Source: an uncultured Pseudomonadota bacterium (lineage in GTDB: Bacteria > Pseudomonadota > Gammaproteobacteria > Burkholderiales > SG8-39). From it: DNA of 8,859 bases. The notes beneath the pieces were generated by a model. That model was not told the DNA's origin. It searched no databases and saw only the letters and a program-made list of their open reading frames with translations. A program made the position numbers and the translations under genes. Positions 1-8,347 of the stretch are shown in pieces (the stretch's first letter is position 1; every line of letters begins with the position of its first letter). The stretch spans positions 1 to 8,859 of the forward strand of contig CAITSH010000386.1 in the NCBI GenBank assembly GCA_903895005.1, written 5' to 3'.

Positions 1-773
1 GTTCTGGCAAGACCACCACCCTGCATTCGGTCCTCGCCGATATCAATACCCCCGAACTGAAAATCTGGACCGCCGAGGACCCGATTGAAATTGTTCACCT
101 GGGCCTGCGCCAGATGCAGGTCAACGCCAAGATCGGGTTGACGTTCGCAGCCGCGATGCGTTCGTTTTTGCGCGCCGACCCGGACGTCATCATGGTTGGT
201 GAAATGCGCGACCAGGAAACGGCCAAGACCGGGGTGGAGGCTTCGTTGACCGGCCACCTGGTGTTCTCGACACTTCACACCAACGGCGCGGCCGAAAGCA
301 TAGTGCGGCTGCTCGACCTTGGCATGGACCCGTTCAATTTCTCTGATGCGCTGCTGGGCATCCTGGCGCAGCGCCTGGTGCGCCGGCTTTGTTCCAAGTG
401 CAAGCGCCCGCACATCGTTGCCGACGACGAGATTGGCGCCCTTGCAGGGGAGTACTGCGCCGGCACTCCGGACCTGCCCGGTGACGTTCTTGCAGCCTGG
501 CAACAGGGGCTTGGTGTCGATGGCAAGTTGGTGTTGCACGATGCTGTCGGCTGCGATGCGTGCGAGCAAAGCGGGTACAAGGGACGCTTGGGTATCCACG
601 AATTGCTGGTATCGAGGCCGCGGATCAAGGAATTGATCCAGCATCGATCCCCGGTTGCGGACATTTTTACCGAGGCGATTCGCGGTGGGATGCAGACCCT
701 GCGTCAGGACGGAATCAACAAGGCGCTGCAGGGGCAGACCGATTTATTGCAGGTGCGCGCCGCCTGCGAATAA
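1..773 (+). CDS. GspE/PilB-family secretion/pilus assembly ATPase, C-terminal part (5' truncated)
   Basis: Partial gene cut by the left edge; the reading frame begins at base 3 and leaves 256 residues. It opens inside the Walker A loop (SGKTTTLHSVL), so only the C-terminal ATPase half is present. Next come the Asp-box/Walker B region (DPDVIMVGEMRD), the His-box (TGHLVFSTLHTNGA) and a zinc-binding tetracysteine module: CSKC, then CDAC about 55 residues later, followed by GYKGRLGIHELL. Proteins of this family form cytoplasmic hexamers that drive type II secretion or type IV pilus extension by ATP hydrolysis. The internal ATG at 114 is not the real start. The fragment alone does not decide between GspE, PilB and MshE-like members, and no other pilus or secretion gene is visible. 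It ends with TAA and converges on metF across a 59-base gap. Confidence 0.93.
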   Translation, partial: SGKTTTLHSVLADINTPELKIWTAEDPIEIVHLGLRQMQVNAKIGLTFAAAMRSFLRADPDVIMVGEMRDQETAKTGVEASLTGHLVFSTLHTNGAAESIVRLLDLGMDPFNFSDALLGILAQRLVRRLCSKCKRPHIVADDEIGALAGEYCAGTPDLPGDVLAAWQQGLGVDGKLVLHDAVGCDACEQSGYKGRLGIHELLVSRPRIKELIQHRSPVADIFTEAIRGGMQTLRQDGINKALQGQTDLLQVRAACE

Positions 774-776
774 GAC

Positions 777-802
777 GCGGACCGGGCTGAAGCCCGAGCC
801 GC
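777..802. repeat. GC-rich palindrome, copy 1, between convergent genes
   Basis: CGGGC-TGAA-GCCCG forms a 5-bp stem with a 4-base loop at 783-796. Outer GCGG (777-780) and CCGC (799-802) can add four more pairs. It begins 4 bases after the ATPase stop codon. Bases 783-806 match 829-852 at 20 of 24 positions. No T-run follows, so it is not a classical intrinsic terminator, but it could protect a 3' end. Confidence 0.55.
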
Positions 803-827
803 GGCATCGAATCAGGATGGCATCCGT

Positions 828-852
828 TCGGGCTACAGCCCGAGCCGCTGCC
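828..852. repeat. GC-rich palindrome, copy 2, overlapping the metF stop codon
   Basis: TCGGGCT-AC-AGCCCGA at 828-843 is a near-perfect inverted repeat, followed by the same GAGCCGC tail seen after copy 1. On the minus strand the TAG stop of metF lies at the centre of the palindrome, so the last codons of metF (RLGL) are encoded by this element. Whether it arose by duplication of the gene end or by insertion of a small repeat cannot be told from two copies. Confidence 0.55.
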
Positions 853-1678
853 AGATGGTCGATACAGGCCCCGCCTGGTTCATCGAGTAAAAATGCAGGC
901 CCGGTGCGCCTTGCGACAGCAGGCGGTCGCACAGTTCCGTAATGACGTCGAGGCCGAAGCTGCGGATGGACGCGCTGTCGTCGCCGTAGCCCTGCATTTT
1001 CAGGCGCAGCCAGCGCGGGATCTCGGTGCCGCAGGCATCGGAGAAACGCGCCAGTTGCGAGAAGTTGCCGATCGGCATGATGCCCGGCACGATGGGGATG
1101 GCCACGCCCAGTGCCTCGCACTCATCGACAAACCTGAAATAGGCGTCGGCGTTGAAAAAGTATTGCGTGATGGCCGAGTTGGCGCCCGCATCGACCTTTT
1201 GCTTGAAGCGGCGCACGTCATCTTGGGGGCTGCGCGCCTGCGGGTGCATTTCCGGGTAACAGGCCACCTCGATGTTGAAGTGGTCGCCGGTTTGTTCGCG
1301 GATAAAGGCCACCAGTTCGCTGGCGTAGCGCAGGTCACCAACGCTCGCGGCGCCCGATGGCAGGTCGCCGCGCAAGGCGACGATGTGGCGTATGCCCTTT
1401 GACTTGTAAAGATCCAGCGTCGCGGCAATGTCGGCGCGGGTAGAACCTATGCAGGAAATGTGCGGTGCGGCCTCATGGCCGTCCGCGATGATCTCGAGTA
1501 CCGAACCGAGGGTGCGCTCCTGTGTTGATCCGCCTGCGCCGTAGGTGACGGAGAAAAAGCGCGGCTTGAGCTGCGCGAGCTGCTTCCAGGTCGAGCGCAG
1601 TTTCTCAATGCCTTCCGGCGTTTTGGGCGGGAAGAACTCGAAACTGAAGGTGCGCGGGAATTTTTTCTGGCTTTCCAT
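833..1678 (-). CDS. metF: 5,10-methylenetetrahydrofolate reductase
   Basis: 281-residue cytoplasmic flavoenzyme that reduces 5,10-methylene-THF to 5-methyl-THF with NAD(P)H, supplying the methyl group for homocysteine remethylation. Family motifs run in order: SFEFFPPKT with the catalytic Glu (E14), FFSVTYGAGG (41-50), PHISCIGSTRADI (72-84), ALRGDLP with the flavin-contacting Asp (D105), CYPEMHP (140-146), AITQYFF with Gln172, PIVPGIMPI and the C-terminal HFYSMNQ. The length fits the short bacterial type, which lacks the regulatory domain of eukaryotic MTHFR. The ATG at 1678 puts FEFFPP at the usual distance from the N terminus, although no good Shine-Dalgarno is seen (GGAG is about 12 bases away). 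It lies 106 bases downstream of ahcY on the same strand with no clear promoter between, so at least partial co-transcription is likely. Confidence 0.97.
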   Translation of the reverse strand: MESQKKFPRTFSFEFFPPKTPEGIEKLRSTWKQLAQLKPRFFSVTYGAGGSTQERTLGSVLEIIADGHEAAPHISCIGSTRADIAATLDLYKSKGIRHIVALRGDLPSGAASVGDLRYASELVAFIREQTGDHFNIEVACYPEMHPQARSPQDDVRRFKQKVDAGANSAITQYFFNADAYFRFVDECEALGVAIPIVPGIMPIGNFSQLARFSDACGTEIPRWLRLKMQGYGDDSASIRSFGLDVITELCDRLLSQGAPGLHFYSMNQAGPVSTIWQRLGL

Positions 1679-1748
1679 GACGGCAGGCCGCTCCGGCGTA
1701 AGCGCCGCAGGAACGGCGGGCAGGGCCCGTCCGTTCGTTGCGGTGCGG

Positions 1749-1781
1749 TTAAAGCGGCATCCGCAGGATGTCCGCGTTTAA
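1749..1781 (-). terminator. Stem-loop just downstream of ahcY (possible terminator or attenuator)
   Basis: Read on the minus strand, an imperfect inverted repeat starts 3 bases after the ahcY stop: TTAAA, GCGG and ATCC pair with GGAT, CCGC and TTTAA around a TGC loop, with small internal bulges (13 pairs). The 3' arm ends in TTTAA, a short U-stretch. This could be a weak intrinsic terminator that lets some transcription continue into metF, or an RNA-stabilising hairpin. Confidence 0.5.
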
Positions 1782-1784
1782 CGG

Positions 1785-3203
<1,419 letters not shown>

Positions 3204-3209
3204 CACGCG

Positions 3210-3216
3210 CTCCTTT
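3210..3216 (-). promoter_or_regulatory. ahcY ribosome binding site, inside the riboswitch expression platform
   Basis: AAAGGAG lies 6 bases before the ATG at 3203. The wider stretch AGGAGCG (3208-3214) is identical to seven bases of the aptamer (3301-3307). GAGCGC (3207-3212) is fully complementary to GCGCTC (3237-3242), the 3' arm of the aptamer, so this site can be hidden by the arm that SAH binding would hold elsewhere. Confidence 0.75.
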
Positions 3217-3232
3217 CAGTGTCGAAAAAAGT

Positions 3233-3312
3233 TCGTGAGCGCCGTTGCGGTGGTGATTGCCTCGAGCCTGGCGGCCATCCGGACGGATGACACGTCGCAA
3301 CGCTCCTCGAAG
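3233..3312 (-). ncRNA. SAH riboswitch in the ahcY leader
   Basis: On the minus strand the leader carries the conserved core of the SAH riboswitch class: CGAGGAGCGTTGCGAC, then GCCAGGCTCGAGG, then GCAACGGCGCTCAC. Predicted helices: P1 pairs CTTCGAG (3306-3312) with CTCGAGG (3260-3266), seven pairs with one G-U. A variable hairpin CATCC-GTCC-GGATG lies at 3276-3289. A long-range helix pairs GAGCG (3301-3305) with CGCTC (3237-3241) and TTGC (3297-3300) with GCAA (3245-3248), leaving CGG bulged. The class is known to bind S-adenosylhomocysteine, discriminate against SAM, and switch on genes for SAH recycling. Its place directly upstream of ahcY is the expected one. The assignment is from recognised consensus and manual pairing, not a covariance search. 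Confidence 0.93.
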
Positions 3313-3320
3313 CGGCACGG

Positions 3321-3349
3321 AGTATAACGCATTTAATATTGCAGTGCGA
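3321..3349 (-). promoter_or_regulatory. Predicted sigma-70 promoter of ahcY
   Basis: TATACT at 3321-3326 (minus strand) is a good -10 box, inside an AT-rich patch unlike the GC-rich surroundings. The expected -35 position, near 3344-3349, reads TCGCAC, a poor match. A start about 7 bases after the -10 box falls near 3314, almost exactly where the riboswitch begins, which supports the call. Confidence 0.6.
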
Positions 3350-3382
3350 CATCGCCGCAACCGGGGAAAAGGGGAGCAGCAT

Positions 3383-3415
3383 CAGGAAACCCGCGCCAGT
3401 AAAGGGTTTCCAGCC
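3383..3415. repeat. Dispersed palindromic repeat, copy A
   Basis: GGAAACCC (3385-3392) and GGGTTTCC (3404-3411) form a perfect 8-bp inverted repeat with an 11-base spacer. The 33-base unit matches 6073-6105 at 28 of 33 positions, including the identical 15-mer GGAAACCCGCGCCAG. It lies between the end of the HD-GYP gene and the ahcY promoter. It resembles small REP-type intergenic repeats; I do not recognise a named family. Confidence 0.65.
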
Positions 3416-3469
3416 GGTTATTAAATTTTTTCGGGCTGTTTTTGGCCGCTGCGCCATTCCGGGGCCGGG

Positions 3470-4687
3470 TTACTTGGCCCATAGTTCGGAAAGCCTGGTG
3501 AAGCCCCATGCCTCGGGGCTTTCGCGCGCACTGATGCGATCCTGTACGCCGGGGCGCGAAAGGTCGACCAGTTCGGGGGTGATGTCGGCGTTGATCCTGG
3601 TTGAATAAAACACCTTGATCCGCGGCGTGAGCAGCGAGTCACCGGCTTGTTCAACCACGACGCCAAGGCGCCCGGATTCAAGTCGCACCAGCGATCCCAC
3701 GGGGTAGATGCCGAGGCATTTCACAAAAGCCTGGAAAACGGTTTCGTCGAAGTGGCCCTTGCTCCATTCAGCCATCCTGCGCAGCGATTCGGCCGGATCC
3801 CAGCCGGCCTTGTAGGGCCGGTTTGAGGTGATGGCATCGTACACATCGCACACTGCGCCCATTTTTGCGAACAGGCTGATGTCGCGGTCGGCCAGTCGGT
3901 GGGGGTAACCCGAGCCATCGGTTTTTTCGTGATGGTGCACGCAGATATCGAGCGGCACCGGTCCGGCAGTACCACCCTCTACGAGCAGACGGTGGCCCGC
4001 CTCGGGGTGGGATTTGATCACGGCGAATTCCTCGTCAGTGAGCTTGCCCGGCTTGTTGAGGATGGCCAGTGGAATCGCGCCCTTCCCGAGGTCGTGCAGC
4101 AGGCCGCCAAGGCCGGCCTGGCGGGTTTGCGCCTCATCCAGGCCCAGTTGCTTGGACAAGGCCACCATCAGCGCACACACTGCGATCGAATGCATGTAGG
4201 TGTAATCGTCGCGCTCCTTGAGCCTGGCCAGACTGATGAGGGCGTGCGGGTTGCGCTGGAAAGACGCCGCAATTTCCTCCACCAGCGGCAGGGCATTCTC
4301 CGCGTCGATGGCCTTGCCCATGCGCACTTCGTTGAACATCGATGTGACCGCGGTTCTGGCTTTTTCGCAAAGCGCACTCGCGCGGTCCAGTTCCGCCTGT
4401 AAGCCTACGCGGGTGCCGTCCGAAGAGGGCTGCAACGCGAGGTGCAACGCTTCATCAGCGCGCTCATCCACTTCCTTGCAGGTTTCGGCATCACCCAACT
4501 CGATATCCAGGCCGCGTTGGGTGTCTATCCAGACCTCGCGCACGCTGCTGGCGAGGAGCTTTTGCAAATCCTTCGGGTCGTCCAGCGCGAAGGCCTTCTT
4601 CCAGAAGGGATGATCCATCCATGAGCCGCACAGATTTTGTACGTACATGCCGAGCCGGAGTTGGTGGACGTTGATGCGCTTGAGCAT
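3470..4687 (-). CDS. DUF3391 and HD-GYP domain protein, putative cyclic-di-GMP phosphodiesterase
   Basis: 405 residues, soluble, with no signal peptide or membrane segment. Residues 1 to about 120 resemble the DUF3391 domain ([16 protein letters not shown]) that often precedes HD-GYP domains. The HD-GYP domain covers about 150-330 and has all expected metal and signature residues: H166, HDLGKGAIP with H198-D199 and K202, H227, HHE (252-254), DGSGYP (257-262) and [13 protein letters not shown] (281-293). Such proteins usually hydrolyse cyclic di-GMP, lowering the signal for biofilm and surface growth. No receiver or PAS domain is present, so the input is unknown; DUF3391 may be the sensor or a partner surface. 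About 75 residues follow the catalytic core. No Shine-Dalgarno is evident before the ATG at 4687. It is divergent from the DUF1116 gene and lies upstream of ahcY on the same strand. Confidence 0.93.
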   Translation of the reverse strand: MLKRINVHQLRLGMYVQNLCGSWMDHPFWKKAFALDDPKDLQKLLASSVREVWIDTQRGLDIELGDAETCKEVDERADEALHLALQPSSDGTRVGLQAELDRASALCEKARTAVTSMFNEVRMGKAIDAENALPLVEEIAASFQRNPHALISLARLKERDDYTYMHSIAVCALMVALSKQLGLDEAQTRQAGLGGLLHDLGKGAIPLAILNKPGKLTDEEFAVIKSHPEAGHRLLVEGGTAGPVPLDICVHHHEKTDGSGYPHRLADRDISLFAKMGAVCDVYDAITSNRPYKAGWDPAESLRRMAEWSKGHFDETVFQAFVKCLGIYPVGSLVRLESGRLGVVVEQAGDSLLTPRIKVFYSTRINADITPELVDLSRPGVQDRISARESPEAWGFTRLSELWAK

Positions 4688-4816
4688 TGCGTTTCGTGAA
4701 AGGGGCGGTGCGTGGGCGTACGGTCAGAGGGTCTATGCTAAAGCGCCGTGCTGCACCGACTGTCTTCGAACAAGGGGGTAAACACCATCCGAATTGCCGT
4801 ATCGCCCGAACCCGGC

Positions 4817-4846
4817 TTGCAGCAGCCTGCGATAAGCCGCTATTCT
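4817..4846 (+). promoter_or_regulatory. Possible promoter of the DUF1116 gene
   Basis: TTGCAG (4817-4822) and TATTCT (4841-4846) are separated by 18 bases, and the -10 box is 28 bases from the ATG at 4874. The -35 box matches consensus at only three positions. The remaining bases of the 186-bp divergent gap (4688-4873) hold no gene I can support and no clear promoter for the HD-GYP gene. Confidence 0.4.
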
Positions 4847-4873
4847 CGCCGGATAATTTTTTGAAAGTCGGAA

Positions 4874-6064
4874 ATGAATACGGTCAGTGACACAGCCCAG
4901 GAGGCGAACGCCGCGGCGCTCGCGAAAATCACGTCGAGCACGCCATGGTGGACCGGGGTGCGCACGGCGCGGGAGGCCATCGGTCTGCCCGAGCGTGTGC
5001 TGCTGCATGCCGGACCACCGCTCGCCAATCCGCGCCAGCCGCCGCCGGCGATGCGCAACTCGGCGGTGCTCGCCTGCCTGTACGAAGGCTGGGCGCCCAG
5101 CGAGGCGGCGGCCGAGCAAATGATCGCCAGCGGTTCGGTCACGCTCGAGTCGTCATTCCTGCATCGGGTGTCCATTCCGCTTGTTGCCATGGTGTCGGCT
5201 GGCACCACGCTCGCCGAAGTCAGTGACGGCCTGCACCACTGGTATGCGTTCCTTGGGACCGGTGCCGGTGCGCAAATCCGCTTTGGTTCGCGCGACCGCG
5301 CCGTCATCGACCGGCTCGTATTTCGCGAGCGTGAATTGCTGCCCGGGTTCACCGACCTGCTCGACGGCCCCGTTGATTTGCTGTCCATCGCCCGCTCGGC
5401 ACTGACCGAGGGCGATGATCTGCACAACCGGCTGTCCAGCGGAAACGCGGTGCTGCACGCGGTGCTCTCCACGCGCAAGGTGGAGACCGAGGCGGCAAAA
5501 GCGGCGCTTCGCACCGTGCTTGAAGCGCCGCTTTATTTCCTGAACTTGTGGATGCCCGCTTGTGCGCTGATGCTCGATGCCGCATCAAACACACCCGGCT
5601 CGACACTGGTAACGAGGATGTGCGCCAATGGCGAGATCGTCGGCATACAGGTCGCCGGCCTGCCAGGCCGCTGGTTCACCGCGCCTGCCGAATTGGTAAA
5701 AGGGCCGTTCATGAAAGGTGCCCCGGAGAATCCGCAGTTCCCGCCGGCGACCGGCGATAGCGGCATCATCGATGCCTTCGGCCTGGGTGGGCAGGTGTTG
5801 CGACGCGCACCCAGCCTGGTTGCGGCCTTCGCGCCGTGGCTCGCCGCAGACGACGAAGCGCGCGCGCTGGGGCAACTTACCGGCATGCACCCGGTGCTTG
5901 GTGTGCCTGTGGGGCTGGATGCCGCCGCGGTGGCATCCAGCGCAATGTCTCCATTGTTGTCGACCGGCATGGTGTCGGCCGACGGGCGCGGCTTGCTCGG
6001 GCGCGGGATCTGCGCCATGCCGGTGGGCTTGTTCGCCGAGGCTGCGGCGGCGGTTACCGCATAG
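4874..6064 (+). CDS. DUF1116 (YlbE/YahG-like) family protein
   Basis: 396 residues, soluble. Recalled family features appear along the whole length: VLLHAGPPL (42-50), AVLACLYEGWA (64-74), IRFGSRD (135-141), GDDLHNR (180-186), YFLNLWMP (221-228), NTPGSTLVTRM (239-249) followed by ANGEIVGIQVAGLPGRWFTAPA (given here as positions 251-272), GDSGIIDAFGLGGQ (294-307) and a C-terminal HPVLGVPVGLD segment (339-349). Escherichia coli members are YlbE and YahG. From memory, YlbE works with FdrA-type proteins in oxamate carbamoyl transfer during allantoin breakdown, so a carbamoyl- or acyl-transfer role is possible, but nothing here proves it. No fdrA-like, carbamate kinase or purine catabolism gene is nearby. 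It is shorter than most relatives as I recall them, mainly at the N terminus. The start is the first in-frame ATG; a stop lies four codons upstream, and only a weak GAAAG site precedes it. Confidence 0.78.
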   Translation: MNTVSDTAQEANAAALAKITSSTPWWTGVRTAREAIGLPERVLLHAGPPLANPRQPPPAMRNSAVLACLYEGWAPSEAAAEQMIASGSVTLESSFLHRVSIPLVAMVSAGTTLAEVSDGLHHWYAFLGTGAGAQIRFGSRDRAVIDRLVFRERELLPGFTDLLDGPVDLLSIARSALTEGDDLHNRLSSGNAVLHAVLSTRKVETEAAKAALRTVLEAPLYFLNLWMPACALMLDAASNTPGSTLVTRMCANGEIVGIQVAGLPGRWFTAPAELVKGPFMKGAPENPQFPPATGDSGIIDAFGLGGQVLRRAPSLVAAFAPWLAADDEARALGQLTGMHPVLGVPVGLDAAAVASSAMSPLLSTGMVSADGRGLLGRGICAMPVGLFAEAAAAVTA

Positions 6065-6072
6065 GTCGATAG

Positions 6073-6105
6073 CTGGAAACCCGCGCCAGATAAGGCTCTC
6101 CAGCC
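6073..6105. repeat. Dispersed palindromic repeat, copy B
   Basis: Second copy of the 33-base element at 3383-3415 (28 of 33 identical). It starts 9 bases after the DUF1116 stop codon. CTGGA and TCCAG are the outer arms; the inner arms are less perfect than in copy A. It is immediately upstream of the bidirectional terminator. Confidence 0.65.
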
Positions 6106-6113
6106 TCTGGTGC

Positions 6114-6148
6114 AATAAAAAAGCCGGCGCTGGGCCGGCTTTTTTATT
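6114..6148. terminator. Bidirectional intrinsic terminator between DUF1116 gene and metK
   Basis: A perfect inverted repeat has 15-base arms: AATAAAAAAGCCGGC and GCCGGCTTTTTTATT, with the 5-base loop GCTGG. A GC core flanked by A6 and T6 gives a terminator on both strands, as suits two convergent genes ending at 6064 (+) and 6172 (-). Confidence 0.93.
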
Positions 6149-6171
6149 TGGCTGCGCTGTGCAGCGCGGAC

Positions 6172-7332
6172 TTACTTGGCGTCAGCGGCAAGCGCCTTGG
6201 CCTTGTCGGTCGCTTCCCATGAAAATTCCGGTTCGTCGCGGCCAAAGTGGCCGTAGGCGGCGGTTTTTTCATAGATGGGGCGCAACAGGTCGAGCATCTG
6301 GATGATGCCCTTGGGGCGCAGGTCAAAGTGCCGCGACACCAGCTCCGACAGCTTTTCGTCGGAAATCTTGCCCGTGCCGAAGGTGGTGACCATTACGCTG
6401 GTCGGTTTGGCCACGCCGATGGCATACGACACCTGGATCTGGCAGCGGCTTGCGAGGCCCGCGGCGACCACGTTCTTGGCGACATAGCGCGCGGCGTAGG
6501 CGGCCGAGCGGTCCACCTTGGAGGGGTCCTTGCCGGAGAAGGCACCGCCGCCGTGCGGTGCGGAACCGCCGTAGGTGTCAACGATGATCTTGCGCCCGGT
6601 GAGGCCGCAGTCGCCCTTGGGGCCGCCGATTTCAAATGCGCCGGTCGGGTTGACGAGGTAGTTGATCGAGCCCTTGACCAGTTCCTTGGGCAGCACCGGC
6701 TTGATGATCTGCTCGATCACCGCCTCTTCGATCTGCTTGTGCGTGATGCCGGGCTGGTGCTGCGTCGAGAGCACGACGGTATCGATGGAATCGGGCTTGC
6801 CGTCAACGTACTTGATCGTGACTTGCGATTTTGCATCCGGGCGCAGCCAGGGCAGGCGGCCGTCGCGGCGCAGTTCCGACTGGCGCTCGACCAGGCGGTG
6901 CGACAGGTGGATGGCGGCTGGCATGAACTGCGGCGTCTCGTCGCAGGCGTAGCCGAACATCAGGCCCTGGTCGCCGGCGCCCTGGTCAAGGTTCAGGCCC
7001 TTGCCTTCGTCGACGCCCTGCGCGATGTCCTGGCTTTGCTCGCCGTAGGCGACGATGACCGTGCAGGTGCTGGTGTCAAAGCCTATGGCCGGGTCGGTGT
7101 AGCCGATGCGCTTGATGGTGCGCCTGGCGATTTCGTCAAAATTGACGCGTGCGCCGGTGGTGATTTCGCCGGCGAGGACAACGAGGTTGTCCTTCACGAG
7201 CGTCTCGGCGGCGACTCGGGAGCGTTTGTCCTGCGCTAGAATAGCGTCAAGGATGGCGTCGGAAATCTGGTCTGCGACCTTGTCCGGATGGCCTTCGGAT
7301 ACCGACTCGGAAGTGAAGAGGAAGCTGCTCAT
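6172..7332 (-). CDS. metK: S-adenosylmethionine synthetase (methionine adenosyltransferase)
   Basis: 386-residue cytoplasmic enzyme that makes S-adenosylmethionine from methionine and ATP, releasing phosphate and pyrophosphate; the family is usually tetrameric. Length is close to the E. coli enzyme (384). Motifs: [11 protein letters not shown] with the catalytic His15 and Asp17, [28 protein letters not shown] and [19 protein letters not shown], the phosphate-binding loop. The ATG at 7332 gives the standard [18 protein letters not shown] opening. The best Shine-Dalgarno is AGGA about 11 bases upstream, which is weak. The gene is divergent from the acyltransferase pair and ends at the strong terminator. 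I see no SAM riboswitch in the 127-base leader region. Confidence 0.98.
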   Translation of the reverse strand: MSSFLFTSESVSEGHPDKVADQISDAILDAILAQDKRSRVAAETLVKDNLVVLAGEITTGARVNFDEIARRTIKRIGYTDPAIGFDTSTCTVIVAYGEQSQDIAQGVDEGKGLNLDQGAGDQGLMFGYACDETPQFMPAAIHLSHRLVERQSELRRDGRLPWLRPDAKSQVTIKYVDGKPDSIDTVVLSTQHQPGITHKQIEEAVIEQIIKPVLPKELVKGSINYLVNPTGAFEIGGPKGDCGLTGRKIIVDTYGGSAPHGGGAFSGKDPSKVDRSAAYAARYVAKNVVAAGLASRCQIQVSYAIGVAKPTSVMVTTFGTGKISDEKLSELVSRHFDLRPKGIIQMLDLLRPIYEKTAAYGHFGRDEPEFSWEATDKAKALAADAK

Positions 7333-7384
7333 GCTCGGCGAATTCCTGCAGTAGTTGATGAAGTAAAGAGCGTTATTTTAACAC

Positions 7385-7396
7385 GGCAGTCCTGCC
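7385..7396. repeat. Short palindrome in the metK/acyltransferase divergent region
   Basis: GGCAG-TC-CTGCC lies in the 127-bp gap (7333-7459), next to the AT-rich TTAAAATAA stretch that could serve as a -10 region for metK on the minus strand. It could be an operator, but a 5-bp arm can occur by chance. No convincing -35 box is visible on either strand. Confidence 0.25.
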
Positions 7397-7459
7397 CGAC
7401 CACAGCCTCCCGCTTCTAAGCTTATTCCCTTCACAACCCGTCTTCCGGTCATCTTATCC

Positions 7460-8347
7460 ATGTCTTTCCTGTTGCGGCTCGTGGCGTCCATCCCTCTGCC
7501 GCTGACGCACCGGCTGGGCGCGGTGCTCGGATGGATCATTTATGGCCTGTCGCCGCGCTACCGCCGCTACCTGCAAGCCAATCTTGCACAGGCCGGCTTT
7601 GACGACCCGGTGCTGCGCCGCGCCGCCATTGCAGAGGCCGGCCGCGGGGTGCTCGAACTGCCGGCGCTGTGGTTGCGCCCGCATGATGAGGTTGCGTCAC
7701 TGGTACGCGAGGTGGCCGGCTGGGAACTGGTTGAAGCGGCACGCGCGGGTGGCAGGGGCATCCTGTTCCTGACGCCCCACCTGGGCTGTTTCGAAATCAC
7801 CGCGCAGTATTACGCCTGTCATACCAGCCCCGATGCGCCGCTCACCGTGCTCTACACGCCGCCTAAAAAGAAACTCATCGAGCCGGCCATGCTTGCCGGA
7901 CGGGACCGCCCGGGCCTGCGCATCGCCGCACCGGATCTTTCGGGCGTGCGTGCCATGCTGCGCGCGCTCAAGCGCGGGCATGCGGTGGGCATCCTGCCCG
8001 ACCAGGCGCCCGGCGTCGGACAGGGGGAATGGACGGAGTTCTTTGGCAAACCGGCTTACACCATGACGCTGGTCGACAGGTTGCAGGAGGCGAGCGGCGC
8101 CAGCGTGATACTGGCCTATGCCGAACGGCTTTCGGGTGGTCGCGGCTATGTCCTGCGCCTCACCGCCATGCCGTCGGCGGTGGACGGCGAACGGCCGGCA
8201 CGCCGTCTTAACCGCGCCGTCGAGAGCCTGGTGCGGCGCTGTCCGTCGCAGTATTACTGGGGCTACAACCGCTACAAGGTGCCGGCGGGCGCCGAACCCA
8301 AGCCGGTGCCTGCGTCACCCGAGTCACAAGAGTCGCTGCGCAGATGA
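7460..8347 (+). CDS. LpxL/HtrB-family lipid A biosynthesis acyltransferase
   Basis: 295 residues. Members transfer a fatty acyl chain from acyl carrier protein to Kdo2-lipid A precursors at the inner face of the cytoplasmic membrane. A hydrophobic N-terminal stretch (about 1-30) fits the usual membrane anchor. The catalytic HX4E motif is HLGCFE (H107 to E112), followed by the segment GILPDQAPGVGQGEWTEFF, typical of the family, and a C-terminal SQYYWGYNRYK. The acyl chain and its position on lipid A cannot be read from the sequence. No clear Shine-Dalgarno precedes the ATG at 7460, but the N terminus matches the family. It overlaps the next acyltransferase gene by four bases, indicating translational coupling. 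Confidence 0.92.
   Translation: MSFLLRLVASIPLPLTHRLGAVLGWIIYGLSPRYRRYLQANLAQAGFDDPVLRRAAIAEAGRGVLELPALWLRPHDEVASLVREVAGWELVEAARAGGRGILFLTPHLGCFEITAQYYACHTSPDAPLTVLYTPPKKKLIEPAMLAGRDRPGLRIAAPDLSGVRAMLRALKRGHAVGILPDQAPGVGQGEWTEFFGKPAYTMTLVDRLQEASGASVILAYAERLSGGRGYVLRLTAMPSAVDGERPARRLNRAVESLVRRCPSQYYWGYNRYKVPAGAEPKPVPASPESQESLRR

Noticed and set aside
893..1402. Open frame on the + strand opposite metF
   Set aside because: Shadow of metF; no motif, and metF is complete with all its signature residues.
3225..3243. T6 tract (minus strand) after the aptamer read as a transcription terminator
   Set aside because: No GC-rich hairpin other than the aptamer helix itself ends next to the tract. SAH-class switches turn genes on, so a ligand-stabilised terminator would act in the wrong direction; translational control fits better.
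4733..4755. TAGCAT/TATGCT stretch as a promoter for the HD-GYP gene or the DUF1116 gene
   Set aside because: No -35 match at suitable spacing on either strand; too weak to list.
6247..7239. Long open frame on the + strand (330 codons) opposite metK
   Set aside because: Antisense shadow of metK, with the same mirrored composition and no ribosome site or family signature.
7333..7459. SAM riboswitch upstream of metK
   Set aside because: None of the conserved SAM-riboswitch cores I know is present in the leader on the metK strand.
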